Below are positions 47,711 through 63,100 of a stretch of 64,000 nt of DNA, piece after piece; positions within the stretch are counted from its first letter, which is position 1; the number at the start of each line of letters is the position of its first letter. The notes below the pieces were generated by a model. It did no database searches. It was not told the origin of the DNA and was given only the letters and a program-made list of their open reading frames with translations. The stretch covers positions 761,908 to 825,907 of the forward strand of contig VXBM01000237.1 in the NCBI GenBank assembly GCA_013400155.1, in the 5' to 3' direction. A program made the position numbers and the translations under genes. This DNA is from Helopsaltes ochotensis. Lineage: Eukaryota; Chordata; Aves; Passeriformes; Locustellidae.

Positions 47711-50700
47711 ATACATGTGAAGTGAAATAAATTGTAGAATTTTTTTTTCTTCTGTATTTCAGAAAACTGACAGATTTGAAGCTGGATTTTTTTCCTTGCA
47801 TAGCGTTGTATTGAAGCTATACTGTTGAAGTTGGGGACATTTGAGCAGTTCATGAAGAAGTAATTTCCGTATTTACTGACTGGCAACCATGAGTCACTTA
47901 CTGCTAAAGTTATTCTGGCCAGACTGATCTTGTCCTCTAATAATGAGCACCTTCCCTCAAATTCTTGCTTCTCCTTAGAGAAGATGGCTTTTGCATATGG
48001 AATCCTCCATGTATTATCACTTCAGTGGATCAAAAGACAGTCTTTTTGTGTAACTGTGTGCAATCTGTAGGTTTTGTCACTTATCTAAAGTGTATTTAAA
48101 CCTTGTCAAAGCAGTATTAAAATAGTGGTAAGAGCTTTGCTTGAAATCTGTTTATGTATCCGAAATACTAGCCTGGCAAGCATGATGAGAGTTCCATGCT
48201 GTAGAAAAATAGCTGAACTAGTACGTGTATTTGCATTATTTTTTCAACTGGAAATAAAAGATAAAAGACTGAGTGAAAGGACTCCAGTGTTGTGAAGGCA
48301 TCTGAAATTTGGCCAGCTGGCTGCAGCCTTTCATAAATATGTACAGACTCTTAGCTGCAGTCTGGGGGACAGGCAGTATCTTTTTCATACCCTCAGCTTC
48401 ATGTGGTGCTTCAGCCCATCCATTGTGATGGAATTGCCCACTCCCCTGAAAACCTGTGGCTCTGTGGGGTTAATGTGTTCAAAGCCCAGCCTCTTGAGAA
48501 CTGTGCCATTCAGAGAAGTCTTCATCCACTTAGCAGAGAAAAGCAAACCTCTTTCCTTGCTGGAATTGACCCAGCTGTTCTTTGTTCACCCCCCAGTTCC
48601 TCACCACTTGACCTTTCAAGTTCAGGAGAACTCAAGTCCCTCCATTTAGCATTCCTATCAGTAATTGCCTGTATCAAAATAACTGCTAATGCTGATTATT
48701 GTTGTTATGCCCAGGCACTTCCCTGAAGATACCAAGTGTCCATACACACGGAAACATTCCTGTTGCACAGATTTGCATGGCTCTGTGTTGGGAATATGCC
48801 GATAATCAGGACATCAGTGTTACTGCAGGATGTACCCATGAGTGTCAGGGACTGGCTTCCTATTGAGTGTCTGTATGTTACCAGGGATTATTCCATTGCT
48901 TTAGTTCAATTTTTTATGGCTATAAATTAAGGGCATACTTTTACTGTACAGGTATTGTTTGCAGATGTGTCTGCAGAGAACCAAACTGCGTCCATGTATC
49001 TTTTTACTGTTTCTAGTATTCAGCATATTACTGTTGTCCTTATTTTGCAATATCCATGTGTCATTATGGTTTCAATAACATTATTGCTATAATAATTGTT
49101 ATTCAAGCTTTCTGGTACTGATAAAATTCCTCATGAGTAGCTAGAAGTCTAGGGCAGTGAAAGAAATAATAAAATAATTAAATTAATAAGTATTTGGAAA
49201 GAATCTTTCTGTCACTTTGGCCCAATCTTTGTCTTCCTTCTCCATGTCCACTTTCTATATCTGGTTAGAGTTTAAAGTGACAGCTGACATCCTTTTTTTC
49301 ATCAGCTTGCTGTTTAATTCTGAATACTAATTTGTGTTGAAACATATGTAAAACTTAAGTGCTGTTTTGATAAAACAGCTTTTGATGATTTTGAAGTGTT
49401 TATGCAAACCTTGTGCATAATTGCTGTAAAACTGTAAAGAGTGTGGGGATGGGTTCTTAGGTTCCTTAAATTAAAATGCATATATTCTCAATTTACTTCT
49501 GTAGTGGCTTTTCTCTCAGACAATCTTACTTATTCTTCTTCTTTTTTTTCTAATATATATAAAAATACATAGGTGAGAGAGAGTATGGAGTATGTAAATC
49601 TATCCTATATATAATCCTATGAAATATAAATCTGATCTGTGTATATATTCCTCAACCTCGTTGTCTGTATTTTCTGATGTTGTAATATAGGACTGATCTT
49701 TCTTGGACAGCAGATTGAAAGGCAGTGGCATTTCATTTCACTTTGAAAAAGGAGCAACAAGACTTGAGAATATAAAGGAATTTGGAGGTACGAGACCAAT
49801 GGACTGAGATTATGCTTATGCATCTCACTTTCTGCAAAGTGAAGGGAGAAATAGAGTTTGATTTTTTTTCCCCCTTGAATCTTTTCCCTGAATATCTTTC
49901 CTCTTTCAATATTTGTTACCTTTTTTCCTGGATATATTGTTGTTGAACTTATTCAGGATGATTGCATGAATAGCATATCTGTATCTTCATTGAAATATTT
50001 CCATTTTTCCATTTCTTTACATTAATTCTATGGAGGGCTTGGGAGAAATGAGAAGTGTCTTTTTGCAAAACATGGAATTTGCAATGGGTTTTAATATACA
50101 AAATCTTAATCAGCAATTGATCATATTAGAGTTGATATTGATCATTCATTCTAAGCAAAGGATTTCACTAATTCTAAGAAGGATTTAGAAATTCAGAGTA
50201 AAAGTCAAGAGATAGGATGTGAAAATGATAGAATTTTATTCTGATACATTAAATAGACAAAAATTGCCTTCATAATGAAACAAAGCACTAAGATTTTGGC
50301 TCCTGCAGCATTTGAGTGACAGACGTAAATTGGGGAGAAGTTTTTTTTTTGGATGATTTAAATTAAAAGTTTTTATTCTTTCAAGAAAAGAGGATTAATA
50401 TATACAAAAGCTGAGTCCAGCCATGTCCTTCCATTGTCTGCAGTAAAACTAATATCTCACAGGGTTTTATTCCCAAGCTGAAGAACAAAAACACTATATC
50501 CTCTCTCCTGACCAAAACACTCTTGAGCACAAGCGTATGATCACCTTCTGAAGATGTGGTTTTGTATGTGGCATGCAAAATAGCTTGCATGAAGATCTGT
50601 GTTTTTTGAAACAAAGCCATAATGTCAGGTTTTTTGTATGCTCGTGTTGAGTGAATTGTTTAATTGGTAGAATCTTATTTCAGCTGCACTCCTAGTGAGA

Positions 50701-53700
50701 ACTTCAGAGCCAAGGTTTTTCAGCATCTCATTTGTCAGTAAACCTTCAGCAGTGTTCACTCTTAAAAAAATTGAAAATATATTTTCCTGGCAAAATACCT
50801 ACAATATAATAATATTCTTGATACATTATCCTATGAACTGAGATGACCATAGCACTAAAATGCTTTCCCATAATCAAATTAGTACCTTTGGAAATATTAC
50901 AGTTTGCCCCTTTTTCCCCCCTACCTCCTTTTTTTTTTTTTATTATTTAAACCAAACAAAAGACCCTTACAAAGCCCTCCTCCTTATCTGAGAACAATTT
51001 AGGCTGTTTTAATAGATTTTTAGTCAGAGTAGCTATTTTATATTACGTTTGTTGATTCTGCTAACAAGGCAAGCTTTTGAAGATAAGTACCTAATAAATA
51101 GTTTGCTGTTTTATGATGAAGTGATTAGATCTTGCTGTCCAATTTGATGACTTCAAACTGTGTATAGTGGGATCGAACTGAGTATGTTTTTGAACTCCAT
51201 TTCACTTAGAAAGATGGCATTTCAAGAGTAGGTGTATGTTTGCTGTTGGAAGACTTCCTGTCATAAAATGACCTTTTGGTGTATAAGCATTTAGTAGGAA
51301 TTGGAATGTTTTGTAAATTTACTGTCTTCCTATTTTTATCAAAACAAATTTTTTTTTAAATACTTCTGGGTGTCTCCCTTTGCTGTCCATGTTGTTATCC
51401 AGTGTGCTAATTGCCACTGCTGCTGCTGGTTTGAGTAAGGGCAAAACTTGCCCTGGTGTTTTCTCAGAGCCTCTTTAGGTTTAAAGTTAACTTCAACAGG
51501 AGTGTATTTAATTTTTTTGTTTGATCAAGCTATAAAAAACACCCTATAAAATTTCTGGCATTGATTCTGCTTGATTTATACCTGTAAACAAGGGCTTATT
51601 GTCTGTTTTGAATGTGTATGCAGAAGTCTAGGAGTTTCTGGCTAAAAGTACCAGAATGCCTTACTTTCTAGTGGGCTAGTAATATTTATTCTAGTCCTTG
51701 AACTGCCTCACAAACATGCATTCTAAGCCAAAAGCACAGGCTGAATGACCAGAAATACCTGTACAAGCTTAAACTTAAACACAGCAGTATTTATGACCTG
51801 TCACGTCTGGTACAATCTTGAATTTTATCTTTGAAACTATTCAATAGCCCAAAGAGTTACGGTTATGTAAAACCTTCTACACAGAATTCAGCTAGAGCTG
51901 CTTTTATTAAAAATTTTTGCATTTTCAGGAAAGATTTTGGAATAGTTGATGAAGTAAAAATTTTACCAGTCATAGAGGGGCATAAGAGGGCTGGAGCAGT
52001 CACAGAAGAGCTATTGAAGTTAGCAGAGGATGTGTGAAGTGTTCTCCCAGCAGTGTTCCTAGCACTCTGGTGAGAGAGTATCACCAGGGTAGCAACCAGA
52101 GCTGTACCCAGCTCCCCCACCAGCAGGAATCAGAGATTGGAGCATGAAATTAAAATACTCTTGATTTGCTTTGGGCCTTGAGCTGCAGAGATGGCATATG
52201 TTTGCCTCTGGACAGGAAGAGGCAGCCACCCCTTTGTCCAACCCAGAAAAGAATGGTAGTCAGGCTTCTTGGTTATTCCTGAGGTGTGTTAAGTGAATTT
52301 GGCCTAAGGGCAAATTTATCTTGTAATCGCATGGTCAGACATAGAGGAGAATATTAAAAATTACCTCCTAGAGAGGGTAAGAGAAGAAGAAAGGACATGT
52401 ATGAGAGGATCAGGACAACTTTTGCATTTGTGTGCTACCCATAGTCTTTCTGATCCCAACAAAAAGCCAGTGAGTATTGGGGAATATGCTTATTTTCAAG
52501 GCTGGCTTCACTAGTTTAACACTCTGAAAATGTACTTGCTTCTGATTCCTATTGCTTTGTCATTTACCCTCTACAATGCCATTAAAACCTTCTCTCCTTT
52601 CTGGTATGAAAAACCAGCATAAAACTGAGGTTGTTGGTTTGGCACAAAGAAATGATAAATCAAACAGCAAAACATTTAAATGTATCCTCTTCTGGTTTTC
52701 CTGTCTGTGCTTTCCAAACCATACTCTGAAAAATATGGTCTCGCTGACATGCTTGTGGGGGCATTTTTTGAAACATTTGTGGTTGCTGGAGCAACCCAAA
52801 GCATTGTTTCTACTGATTTTTATGTGCCTACTGATTGCATAGTGCAGATGGCAAGGCAGTCTTAATAGGAGAATTAAGAAAGAGAAATACATGATAAATT
52901 ATTCACATATCACGTTTAAAGAAAAAAAAATGTGTGAAGGAAGAATGAAGATACTGAAAAATGTCTGAATTTTTTTTCCTTGTTTTAATCCATAATAAAA
53001 AGCCCTTGAAAACTGAATGACTAAGAAGCATTAGTGGTGATTATATGGAAGTTTTAAATATGTGCACGTTTTGGGGATGGAAGCTTATGTCAGGGAAGGT
53101 TGCAGTTGAAAGCACATATTGTTTTGCAATAAGTAATGATAAGTAATAAATTTCTTAAACTGTTGCTATAAAATATTCATACAAGATAGTTGTTTTGATG
53201 GAAATGATGAGAAAAGGTTTTAAATGTTAAGTGAGATTGAAATTTTAGTTTACAAGAATGAATCTAAGAAAATGGTAAACTTGTTTTAGACTTACTTCTC
53301 ATTATAAATCTTAAAACAATGTGGAAATAAAAATAACACAATGTGCTTTTTAAGTATGAGAAAACCTGCTAAATGTCTGACAACATGACACTTAAGCAAC
53401 AAAATCTGTCAAGTATTCATATAGCAGCAGGAATATCAAATAAAGTGATTGTTCCTACATCCCTTTTACTTAATATATATTAAGTATTTGTATGTAAATA
53501 TAAAATTGAGATGGCTGTCTAGAGATAACTACTGTGCAATAGAAACATATATGAACATCCTCTCAGATAGCCAGGAATTGATTTGGGTGAGTTTTCTGGC
53601 CTTGATGGAATTGCTTTTCTGCAAGCACCACAAATTCTGTTAAAATCCTTCAGCCTTTGCTGTAACAGGTTGCACAATTAAATAGGGACCTAAATTAGCT

Positions 53701-54832
53701 TTTCTATAGAAAAATGCCTAGTCCTTACCAATATGCATCAGACAGAGCTACCAGGTAGTTTAAAGTTTAACTGATGGATAATGGTTAACTAAGTAGAGAC
53801 GTACAAACCATAAAAAGAGATTGTTCTTTCTCATTTGGTCAGAACCTTGTTACAATGGATTTGAGGAGTTAAAAAGCCTGTCATGTTTAATGATCAAAAT
53901 GCATTGATTTCAAACTTGACTAGTCTTGTTCTATTATGTAATTTCAGTTGCATCCTTTGTAATTTTCCTGTGGTATGTAATATATATGGCAATTTGATTT
54001 TAAGCAACTGCATGCTGCCCAAGATGGAATGTGGGAACATGGTGTATGCTAAAGAGTTGTCTGTGTGTCTTTGTCCCAGGGAGACCCTCATAGAAGTTTT
54101 GAGTGTTCGATTTGGTTTCAGTGCAAAGGATCTTGGGTTTTGGGCAATTTGGAGGTAGAAAGAACTTAATGATTTGAGGATGATTATTTTATTAAGTTTG
54201 TCACTGCTTCCTGTTTGATCTAAGTGCATGGTCAAAGTTAGCTAAAAGTATTACAATGTTCCTTGAAAACTGTGGCACTAAAATTACTACCAAATGCAAA
54301 GTTTTTAGAAGGTCTGTCATCCAAGAGTTGTTAGCGACTGTCCAAGAGTATATGAATTAGTTGCCAAAAGCATCCTTGGTACATGTAGCTGTTTTTCTCT
54401 AACAATTTTTTTAGAAAAGAAGTAAGTTTGCTCTTTTCCAAACTATGACTAACCTTATTGCAATCATTACACATCTTAGTGCTACTGTTTTATTGTACAC
54501 TGCTCCTTGACATCAGTAGTGATCTTATAAATGCAGAAGTTGATTAGGCTTTGACATGATTTTTTAAAAATAAAAAATAGCCTGATCTAAAACAATCATC
54601 CTAAATTGCTCTTCAGTACTCACTAAGCATCCTGTCACAGTAACCCCCAGTACTCATCACAGAGTGCTTGTTACATGAAATAGTTGTGTTTCCAAACTAG
54701 AATCAGACTCACATTTTGTACAGGGTAGTAGTTAAAACATTAACTGGATTCTCAGCCTTCTGAATTTGATTTTGAGGTAGGCTTGTTTGCTTTTTTGATC
54801 TGCAGACTCATTTCAGGTGAATTTAGAATACT

Positions 54833-54914
54833 TTGGTTTTTTGGTTTTTTGGGGGTTTTTGTGTTTTTTGTTTGTTTGTTTCTGGTTTGGTTTGGTTTGG
54901 TGTTTTTTTTTTAA
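54833..54914. repeat. G/T-rich low-complexity tract
   Basis: Strongly strand-asymmetric sequence made of GGTTTTTT, TTTG and TTTGG short repeats with a 10-T run, containing almost no A or C. Simple-repeat expansion, in the presumed HS2ST1 intron. Confidence 0.88.
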
Positions 54915-55115
54915 TAAATTATTATGACCAGAAAATGTCAGTGTTACTTGTACTTGAGAATTTTATGTAGTAAATGCATGTATTGCCGATTCTGGTGGCA
55001 GTCTTGTGACTAGTGGGTTTTATTTTATAATACTTGGAATAAAACTATGTTGTGGCACTGTCTTCTATGATTGGTTGATAAAGAGCTAAACTTTGTGTTA
55101 GTGTAGAAATGGCTG

Positions 55116-55178
55116 TTGGGTTTGGTCTTTGTTTTTGGGGTTGTTTTCGGGGGGGTGTGTGTTATTTCTGGGTTTTTT
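55116..55178. repeat. Second G/T-rich low-complexity tract with G runs
   Basis: About 200 bases after the previous tract, with G runs of 3, 4, 7 and 3 separated by T-rich spacers. It is a weak quadruplex candidate on the plus strand. Confidence 0.8.
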
Positions 55179-58100
55179 AACATGGACGTCCAAGAAGAAC
55201 ATTTGCTAATGCCAACTGCTGAAGTGACATTTTCTAATGAAAACTTAAGATTTCTTGCCTTGAGTGGTCTAACAACCACTGCATCAACAAGGTACACATG
55301 ACTTTCCTTGTTTGTATGTTTTGTGCACGTTTTCCTTTTTATGCTTTGTGAGCTTTGGCTACGATGCTAGAATGAAGAACAATTTTATTGAGCTTTTTGC
55401 CATTTTACAGGTTAATTTGTGAACCACCGACTGAACAGAACAACTTTTACAGACTATAAAGGGCAGCCTTTAACATGGAGTAACAATCAAATAAAACTGA
55501 CTCTGTTGGGCAGAGTAATTTTCCCATATTTTAGATGGTCTGTACGTGAAGAAGGAGGAAGGTTGGGGCTGTTTCCAACCAGCTGTTTGATCCACAGCTC
55601 ACTCACGTTTCTGAAGCGCTGCATTTATGGTGTAGGTTTAAGCATGAGTCTGTTCATGATGTATGTTGTCCTGAAGTGACTACAAATAGAGATTTACAGG
55701 TGTTCTTTCTGTGTCATTTGTTCCATTGTCCTTCACACAAAATAAGGAGAAAATTCTTCTCTTGAATTCCTGCAACCATCCTTGTCCTGAGAGAATCTTT
55801 ATAGTTGGACGTAAATGATTTAATGACATATTTTTAGTTATTAGTCCATATGAATTGTTAATTATTTAGTAACTTATGTTTAGTATGCATGGAAATAAAA
55901 CCTTTATAGAGTTAGGTACTTTTTATACTAATTGAAAGTAAGCTTATTAAACTAATATCCTAGAGGAGAGTGTATGTGTGGAGAAGACTGATGTCTGTTT
56001 TGGGGACAGTGTATAATTTCTGTGCTTTACTCCTAGTAAAGTCATGCTATTAAAGACTTTCCAGTGTTTGTTGTGTATATGGACAAATATGTTATGCTTA
56101 ATATTCTGCTCCTTAAATAAGCAGTAGTCTGTCAGACTTAGGAGCTCATTGGCTGTTTCAAGAATTCAACCTGCTTTTGACACTTCCATGGCTTTTTCCT
56201 GTGAGCAGCTTGAATGCCACTTACTCAGCAGTAAGTAAAATAAAATCAGCTTAGGAGATCAGCATACAGTAAATGATGCTGGTAAGAGAAAAGGCATGTA
56301 AAATTGCTTGTAAGATGATAACTTTTCATAACATTCTTGAAAACAACCTCTCATATATTGATCTTTTCCCGTATTTTTTTATCCCCACCGTGTCTGCAAT
56401 TATGAAATGTAGTCTTTCAAGGAGTCTTATTTCTTTGTTGAAGACTTGCTATATTGATCTGAAACCACAGAACTGAAATTGATCATATTTTAACAGTGTT
56501 CCTTTTCTAATGACAATATATGGCCTTATGTTTAAATGGAAAACTTGCTCCAGTATTTCTGTTACTGGAATTTGTGGACCAGTCAGGGAGGGACTTCCCT
56601 AAAAACCCTTATGAGATACTGCAAGTGGAATACTTCACTGACATCTGTGTGAATGGATTGCAGACCTTTATAGACATGATTCATGGAAGCATACTGCCAG
56701 CTTGCTTCAGAATAAAGTGATGGGAGAGGAAAGAGACCGAATAATCCTGTATGAATGAATACAAATTTTTGTGGCTTCTTTTTGGTCTGGTGCTCTACTT
56801 TTCTCAACTAACAAATGCACTTCATGTTAGCACAACTTTAGGTTTCTCAATTATGATAAATATAAGAAACTTATCATCTCAGAACAAGAGACAGTTTCTC
56901 CTTCTCTCCTGCTCCCTTTGCCAGATGATGAAATTAAAAGCTGCTGTGTATTAATTATTCCCATGATAACTGTGTTGGGGTTGTTGCAAACCCTTAATGC
57001 TTTATTGTAAGTTCAATAAAGTCAGGACTTATAATTAATGAGAGAACTTTTCCCTCTCTCTGAAAAAAAGGGGTGAAAAATTCATAAGAGAACATAAACA
57101 AAGGCTTGGGGTGATTTTTTTACAAAGTCTGGTTCTGAAAACAAAGAAAGGTCAGAATAACAGTGTAGATTTTTTGATGCTTTCCATTCTCACTTGTCCT
57201 TTTACCTTTAGTGTCACGAACCTGTTGCTTCAGAACTTGGCGAAGTGTTTGTAATCCCTCAGAGGAAATGAGTTTCAGTTACAAATACCGTCTTAAGCTA
57301 ATTTAGCCTGGGCACTCAAAGGTACAGCACTGCATATGCAGTAATACAATTACTGTATTTTTAGACATAACAACCTGCAGGGTGAGGATAGACAACTGAA
57401 AGATGCCAAGAGTCTGTGCAAGCTTGGCTTTAGGGAAGAATAGGAACTCACTAGGTCCAAGTAATTTAGAGCCTGTTAAATTTACAGTCCCTGAACAGAT
57501 TTTTCCATTTTGGAAACTACACAATATAAATTGAACATTATATCAACAAATAATATAATTGTAGTCATGTCTGCATGAACCATGTTTTTAAATTCTACTG
57601 TAGTGAAATTTATGCCAGGAAAATGGGCCTCCAATCAAACAAACAAACAGAAAACCCATTATAAAAACTCTGTTTGAAGTTTTGAAAACTTTAAATGTGC
57701 AAAATGATTGTTCTTATCCAGTGCACACGAAAACCAGTTGGTTAACAATTTCACAAATGGTTTGGAACAAAATGAGTTCAGGATGATGCACGCTTGTGTA
57801 TCATAAATTTTTGCAGGAAGTGGTGTTATCAGGAGAACATAAAACACTAAACAGATGTATTGTTGCATACAAATTGTAAAGGCAAGTTAGGCACAGATTT
57901 ACTGAAATGAGATAGGAGCTGGACAGTGAATTTGATATTCCTTCCCTTTCCCATTGCCGTTGTACTGTTGCTTTGTTCATCCCAAAATAAATTGTTATTG
58001 TGTGGTTTCACTGCACTTCCACTGAGGAAGGACAGTGTTGCTGCCATGCTGACTGAAACTATGGTCTCAACATTGTAACATCACATAGTAAAGGTTTTTC

Positions 58101-59924
58101 TAGCTGTAGTTTCAATTGTGAAAAAACCCACCTGCTTGACTAGTCTTCAATAAAGCCACATGGGAGAGTTGGTTTAAATCTGGGGAGTTTGGTGTCTTGT
58201 GAGGAGTAGACAGTTGTTAATAGTGAAACTGATTATCTGGAGTATCCTTCTGCAATTAGATTTCTTAAATTTCTAGTATAGTCACACTGGATACAGTGGT
58301 ATCCAGGGAATGCTTTTGCATTTTATTCAAGTGTATATGCACGTTTAAACCTAAATTCTACAGAGATCTGTCTAGAAGAACAAACAAACAAAAAGCGCTA
58401 TTGTTTGGGAACAGTTTTCATGTATTTTGAATAGCAGAGTTTAAGTCACTGAGTGTTGGGGCTGTGTGGGCTTTAGAAAAATAACCACATAGTGCGACCT
58501 TTGCAGGTATCTCCTCATTTACATCTGATTTCTGCTCCTTCTAATGCTTTAGAGGGAGGGCTGAATGAGAGTTGTAAGGTTCTTTAAAAGTCTCTCTAGG
58601 TTGTTAACTAGCTAGGAAAAAAATCTGAATCTTTTGAAGACTGTGATTAGAACTGTAACTTGTATATTTTACTGAACATAATTCATAGTTGGAACTTTGA
58701 TATGTACCTTCTTATTTGTTTAGAGACTGTTGTGCATTGTTTGATGATAATGAACTTTTCAGGGGAAGAATCTCACAATACCAGGTGACTGGGTAATGGC
58801 AGATGAAACTTGTCATATCTACATGTATTAAGAGAAAAACAATCCCAAGTTTAAATATGTTGAATTCTGAATTGGCTGTCCTCACTGAGGCAGGAGGTCA
58901 TGGGGTTACAGACGTTATCTCTGTGGAAACTGCTGATCAATTCTCAACAATGGTCAAAAATGCATGTTAAAAACTAATTATGAACCGCATGAAAATGTTT
59001 TGTTTTCTATTGGATGCAGCAGTTCTGCTCTGTTGGCCTTTTTGCCCTTCATCATAGAAAAGGTTATAGCAGACTTGGAAAAGATCTGTGACTGCTGAGA
59101 ATCATTAAAGAAACAAAGCATCTCCCTATATGGGAAATGATTAAGTAGATCAAGGCTCACCAGACAGGAAGGGAATGGTAGGAGCCTGTAAGTATGGATA
59201 AAGTGCAAAAGGAATCCCTATTATACAAGAAGTAAGAAACAATCAAAAATTAACTATTGCTTGATAGCCTCAGAAATGCTGAAACAAACTAGTGAACTGT
59301 AGAACACAATGCCACAACATGAAATGATCATTGAAATGCTTAGAAGAGCTAGGGGTAGAAAAATCTTTCATCTGAAAATTCATTTATCTACTAAGTTGCA
59401 AGTAGGTGGGTGATGTTAAGTACATCAGGAGCATATAACCTTGTGCCTGACCTGTTTTTGTCTTCTCCAGATGTTAGTTGGCCTTTGTCAGAAACAGGAT
59501 ATTAGAACCTTGGTCTGAACCAGTAAAACCCTTTAGGTAATGTATACACCAGGACACTTGCCTTAAATACCACGTGTTCCTTAATGCATCCCCATTCATC
59601 CTTTTCAGGGTATGCCTGACAACTCTTCAGCATTGTGTAGATTTATAGCTTTTACCTCTTCAGAAGGCAATTAAAGACTCTTGTTTATCATTAGTTACTT
59701 AAAATTTAAGCCAGATCTAGGAAAAGTTTTGTGAATTCATTTCTTCCAGGAAGACGTGTAGTCTTGCTTTGAAAATGTCATCAAGAAAGGGAGCATTTTC
59801 CTTGTTCATTTGGAACCTTTCAGTATTTAGAAATAAAGCCACAGTTTCTTAAAATTTGGATATGGTTGGTCTCATGTTACAACTACTGGATCTTACTGTG
59901 TTCTCTCTACTCCATCCTCACCAG

Positions 59925-60160
59925 CTTGCAATATTTTTCCCTGTGAAGGTACTTACATCCTGTAATCATCTCACTTCTCAACCTCTCTGAAAAACTAAGC
60001 ACACTGAATTCCCTAAGCCTCTCAATGTAAGGTACCTTTCTGATTCTTGAATCATTTTTATGGCACTTTTGCGCCCTCATAGTTTTCCACCAACCACTTT
60101 AAAACGTGGACAAAAATAGTATGGAGTGTTTCAGTAGCAGGCTCCTCCCTGCCATGCACT
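59925..60160 (-). mobile_element. Ancient CR1/L3-like LINE relic
   Basis: The pattern resembles the antisense CR1 3' region (TCTCACTTCTCAACCTCTCT; ATTCCCTAAGCCTCTCAATG; GAATCATTTTTATGGCAC) in the right order and spacing, but is strongly diverged. It is likely an old copy shared with other amniotes. The boundaries are approximate. Confidence 0.55.
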
Positions 60161-63100
60161 TCATTGTTTTTCCCCTGTTTTGCCCTCCTGACCCATCAGT
60201 GGATGCTGTTGGTGATTGCTTATGCAGCTGCAGATCCAGCTGAAGTGGCTGGTGGTGTCAGCAAGATGCCATCTTCTGACATTTCCCAATTTTTACTGAA
60301 ATCAAATAGCAGATGGAACTTTGATAACTGCAGCATTATATGAAATTGAAAGCAGGGAATTGATCATATTATCTCCAAACTAAAAATGCCAACAAATATT
60401 TGCCTTCAATTTATTTGCTAGATAGTAGCAACTTAATTTGTAATCAAGATACAAAGCTTTTATAGTGTGGAGATAATAGTACAGCTAAAACCCCCAAACT
60501 CTTTGAAGAGTTGATACTTGTAGTTTTCAATGTTTTATTTTACTGGTAGGAAAATCTAGCATCTACCATCTATCAAATACTGTGAATATATTTAATGTAG
60601 AGTTTCTGGTTCCAGTCCAGACTATAGTTTAACTGGCATGGAGCCATATTTGTTCAACTGTACTGCTATTATTTTTGAGCTGTTTTCAGGTTTGTCCACA
60701 TGATACCCAGGCATTCAGAAGGATTTATTTATAGAAGGCAAATCAGGAAAAAACCCAGATCTTAATTTTAAGTGTCTAGGTAGCATTTGCAGTGTGTTTA
60801 AATGTGTGGGAATGTAGTATTTATTTGAAACGCTGCATAATTCCCAGTGTTACAACAGTACGAAATGTGACCAAACTCATTTTAGGATGTGATGAATTAC
60901 ATTCTTAGTGGCCTGGTGGGATAAATAACATATTAAGATAACATGTATTTTTATTTCTTGCAATTGTACTGTGGAAGAGAAAGCAGCTCACACTTTTATC
61001 TCTCAGGTTTTCTTCTTTTTGTCATATTGCCATCAGGAAAACTGTTTCCCTTATTTTTCCTTGAAAAAGTACTCAGGCTTTCTAGATTTTGTAATTGACC
61101 AGTCATACTTCTGATGTTTGACTACATTAAATATTTGAAATTAATTTATTCTTGAGAGGAGAGCAAGTTACTTTCCTGCCTCAGCGTTTTGATTTCTTTC
61201 TGTGATGTGCTTAAGCTGGAGATGGAGTCATTTGTAGCTTGTATTTCTGTTCCGTAGCTGGTATTGTCTCACATTAGAGATTGGAAACCCTTGTGGTAGT
61301 ATCTCTACTTTGAAAACAAGTTACGTATTGTAGTAGCTGTTTTACACTAATATTTATAGTTATAGTTATATTTGAGAAGTGAGTTCTTTTAAATTTTAAA
61401 AATTGTTCCTGTGGCAAAGCAAGTTGCTTTCTGTTGTTGCTTCAGATGTAAACTTCCAGTATTATTAGTGAGGTATCTATGTTCCTAGCTTTGAAATCAA
61501 GAGATTGAATGCAGCTGAGAAAATAATTACCAACTTGTGATAGAGTGCTCTCTTTTTTATGAAGAAGTATTTTTGAGTGCTCTCTGCTTGGACTGAAGTT
61601 GTGATTCTGTATTGAGCACCCTGAGAAATAAAAGAGTGGATGCTTGGTCCCTCTGGTTGCCTATGTAAATTTGTTGAATGACGGAGAAGTAGAGCAGCTT
61701 ATATTTGTGTTCATTTTTTTGTAAAGCTGAAAATATGGAAACACAGACAATCACAGTTGTAATGCCAAATGTGAGAGCAGTGGCACTGCTTTATTTATGT
61801 AACTGTTTTATTAAAGTTAAGCAGTATTTTGCAATCTTTGTGGTTTTTGCTTTTCTGGGGTCCAGACCATAGCTCAGTCCTTCGTCACTGGGTATTGTGG
61901 GTGTTCTTTACAAGAGCATGTGTATCTGATGTTTACTGTAGCAATCACAGCTCTGTGAGGCTGAGACTGCATTTTGTGCCTCCTAGGGTGTGGTAAAGGA
62001 CCACGCTGGTCTCAGTTTAGAGAGACACAGGCAAACCAGTTGGGGTATTGGAGAGTCTGATGTCTGCCCAGCAGTTCCCTGGTGGGATTGGAATTGAAAC
62101 CTCTCTCAGATATTGTTAATGCAGGACTAATGCACAACAAGGAGTTTGCTGTGTTAATGAGCAAGATTAAGCCCATCTCAAGGCTTTATCAGAAAAACAG
62201 AGCCTTAATTTTTCAGGTGAAATCTCATCATAAATGGAACTGTTTGGTCTGGAGGAAAAAACATTGACCAAGTATGCTCATAGTATCTTAAATTTGTGGT
62301 TATTCTGGATTGCAAGCATGTTTCTTCACAACGAGAAATACATGGCTTGCATTTTACTTTAATGTTGACATCATTCAGTTTCTCTTACTTCTCACAGTTT
62401 TAAAGAGTAGGAATAGGTAGAGAACTTAAATGCATGCAACATATGGCCAAAATATCACATACACTAAAGATTTAAAAATCAAAGTTGCTGTCTCCATGAC
62501 AACTGTAGCTGAGCCAAAGAGTTCTTTTTTCATAAAGACAGCAGTCATGCACAGCAAAAGTTCAGAGTCTGGGAACCTGACTCCTAGGATACTTTGGGCT
62601 CCACATATAGATCTACTGGGAGGTGCTATTTATGTTTGTATCCACTTGGAACTTAAGAGTGTCACTTGTTCCCAGCTTCTGCCTACAAAACACACTGATG
62701 GGAGTAGAGTGTTTTTGTGATATCTAATTGAGATGTCTGACATGTTGCAGATGGGAATAGCAAACTAAGAAGTAATGCGACCTTGGCAAAGAGGAGTTTT
62801 AAATGGAAAATGGGAGGATTTCTGTCTTTAATTTTGTGGGCAAGCGATGATGAGGGCTTTGACCTGTGGCTTTTTCTGATGAGAATTGTTTGTATGAATA
62901 CTCATAACCAGACTCCTGTGCAAAGACTCTCTGGTGTTGATTACTGGAAACGTTTGGCTACTCAACTTCTCAGCTCTAGTGTCACTATATTTTGGTCATG
63001 TCAGATGGAAATCTAATTTTCTTCTCTCTGATGCTAATTGTTCATGTCACAAAACAGGAAAAGTGAATCTTGATCACAGATAGTAAAGATACTGAAAGTG

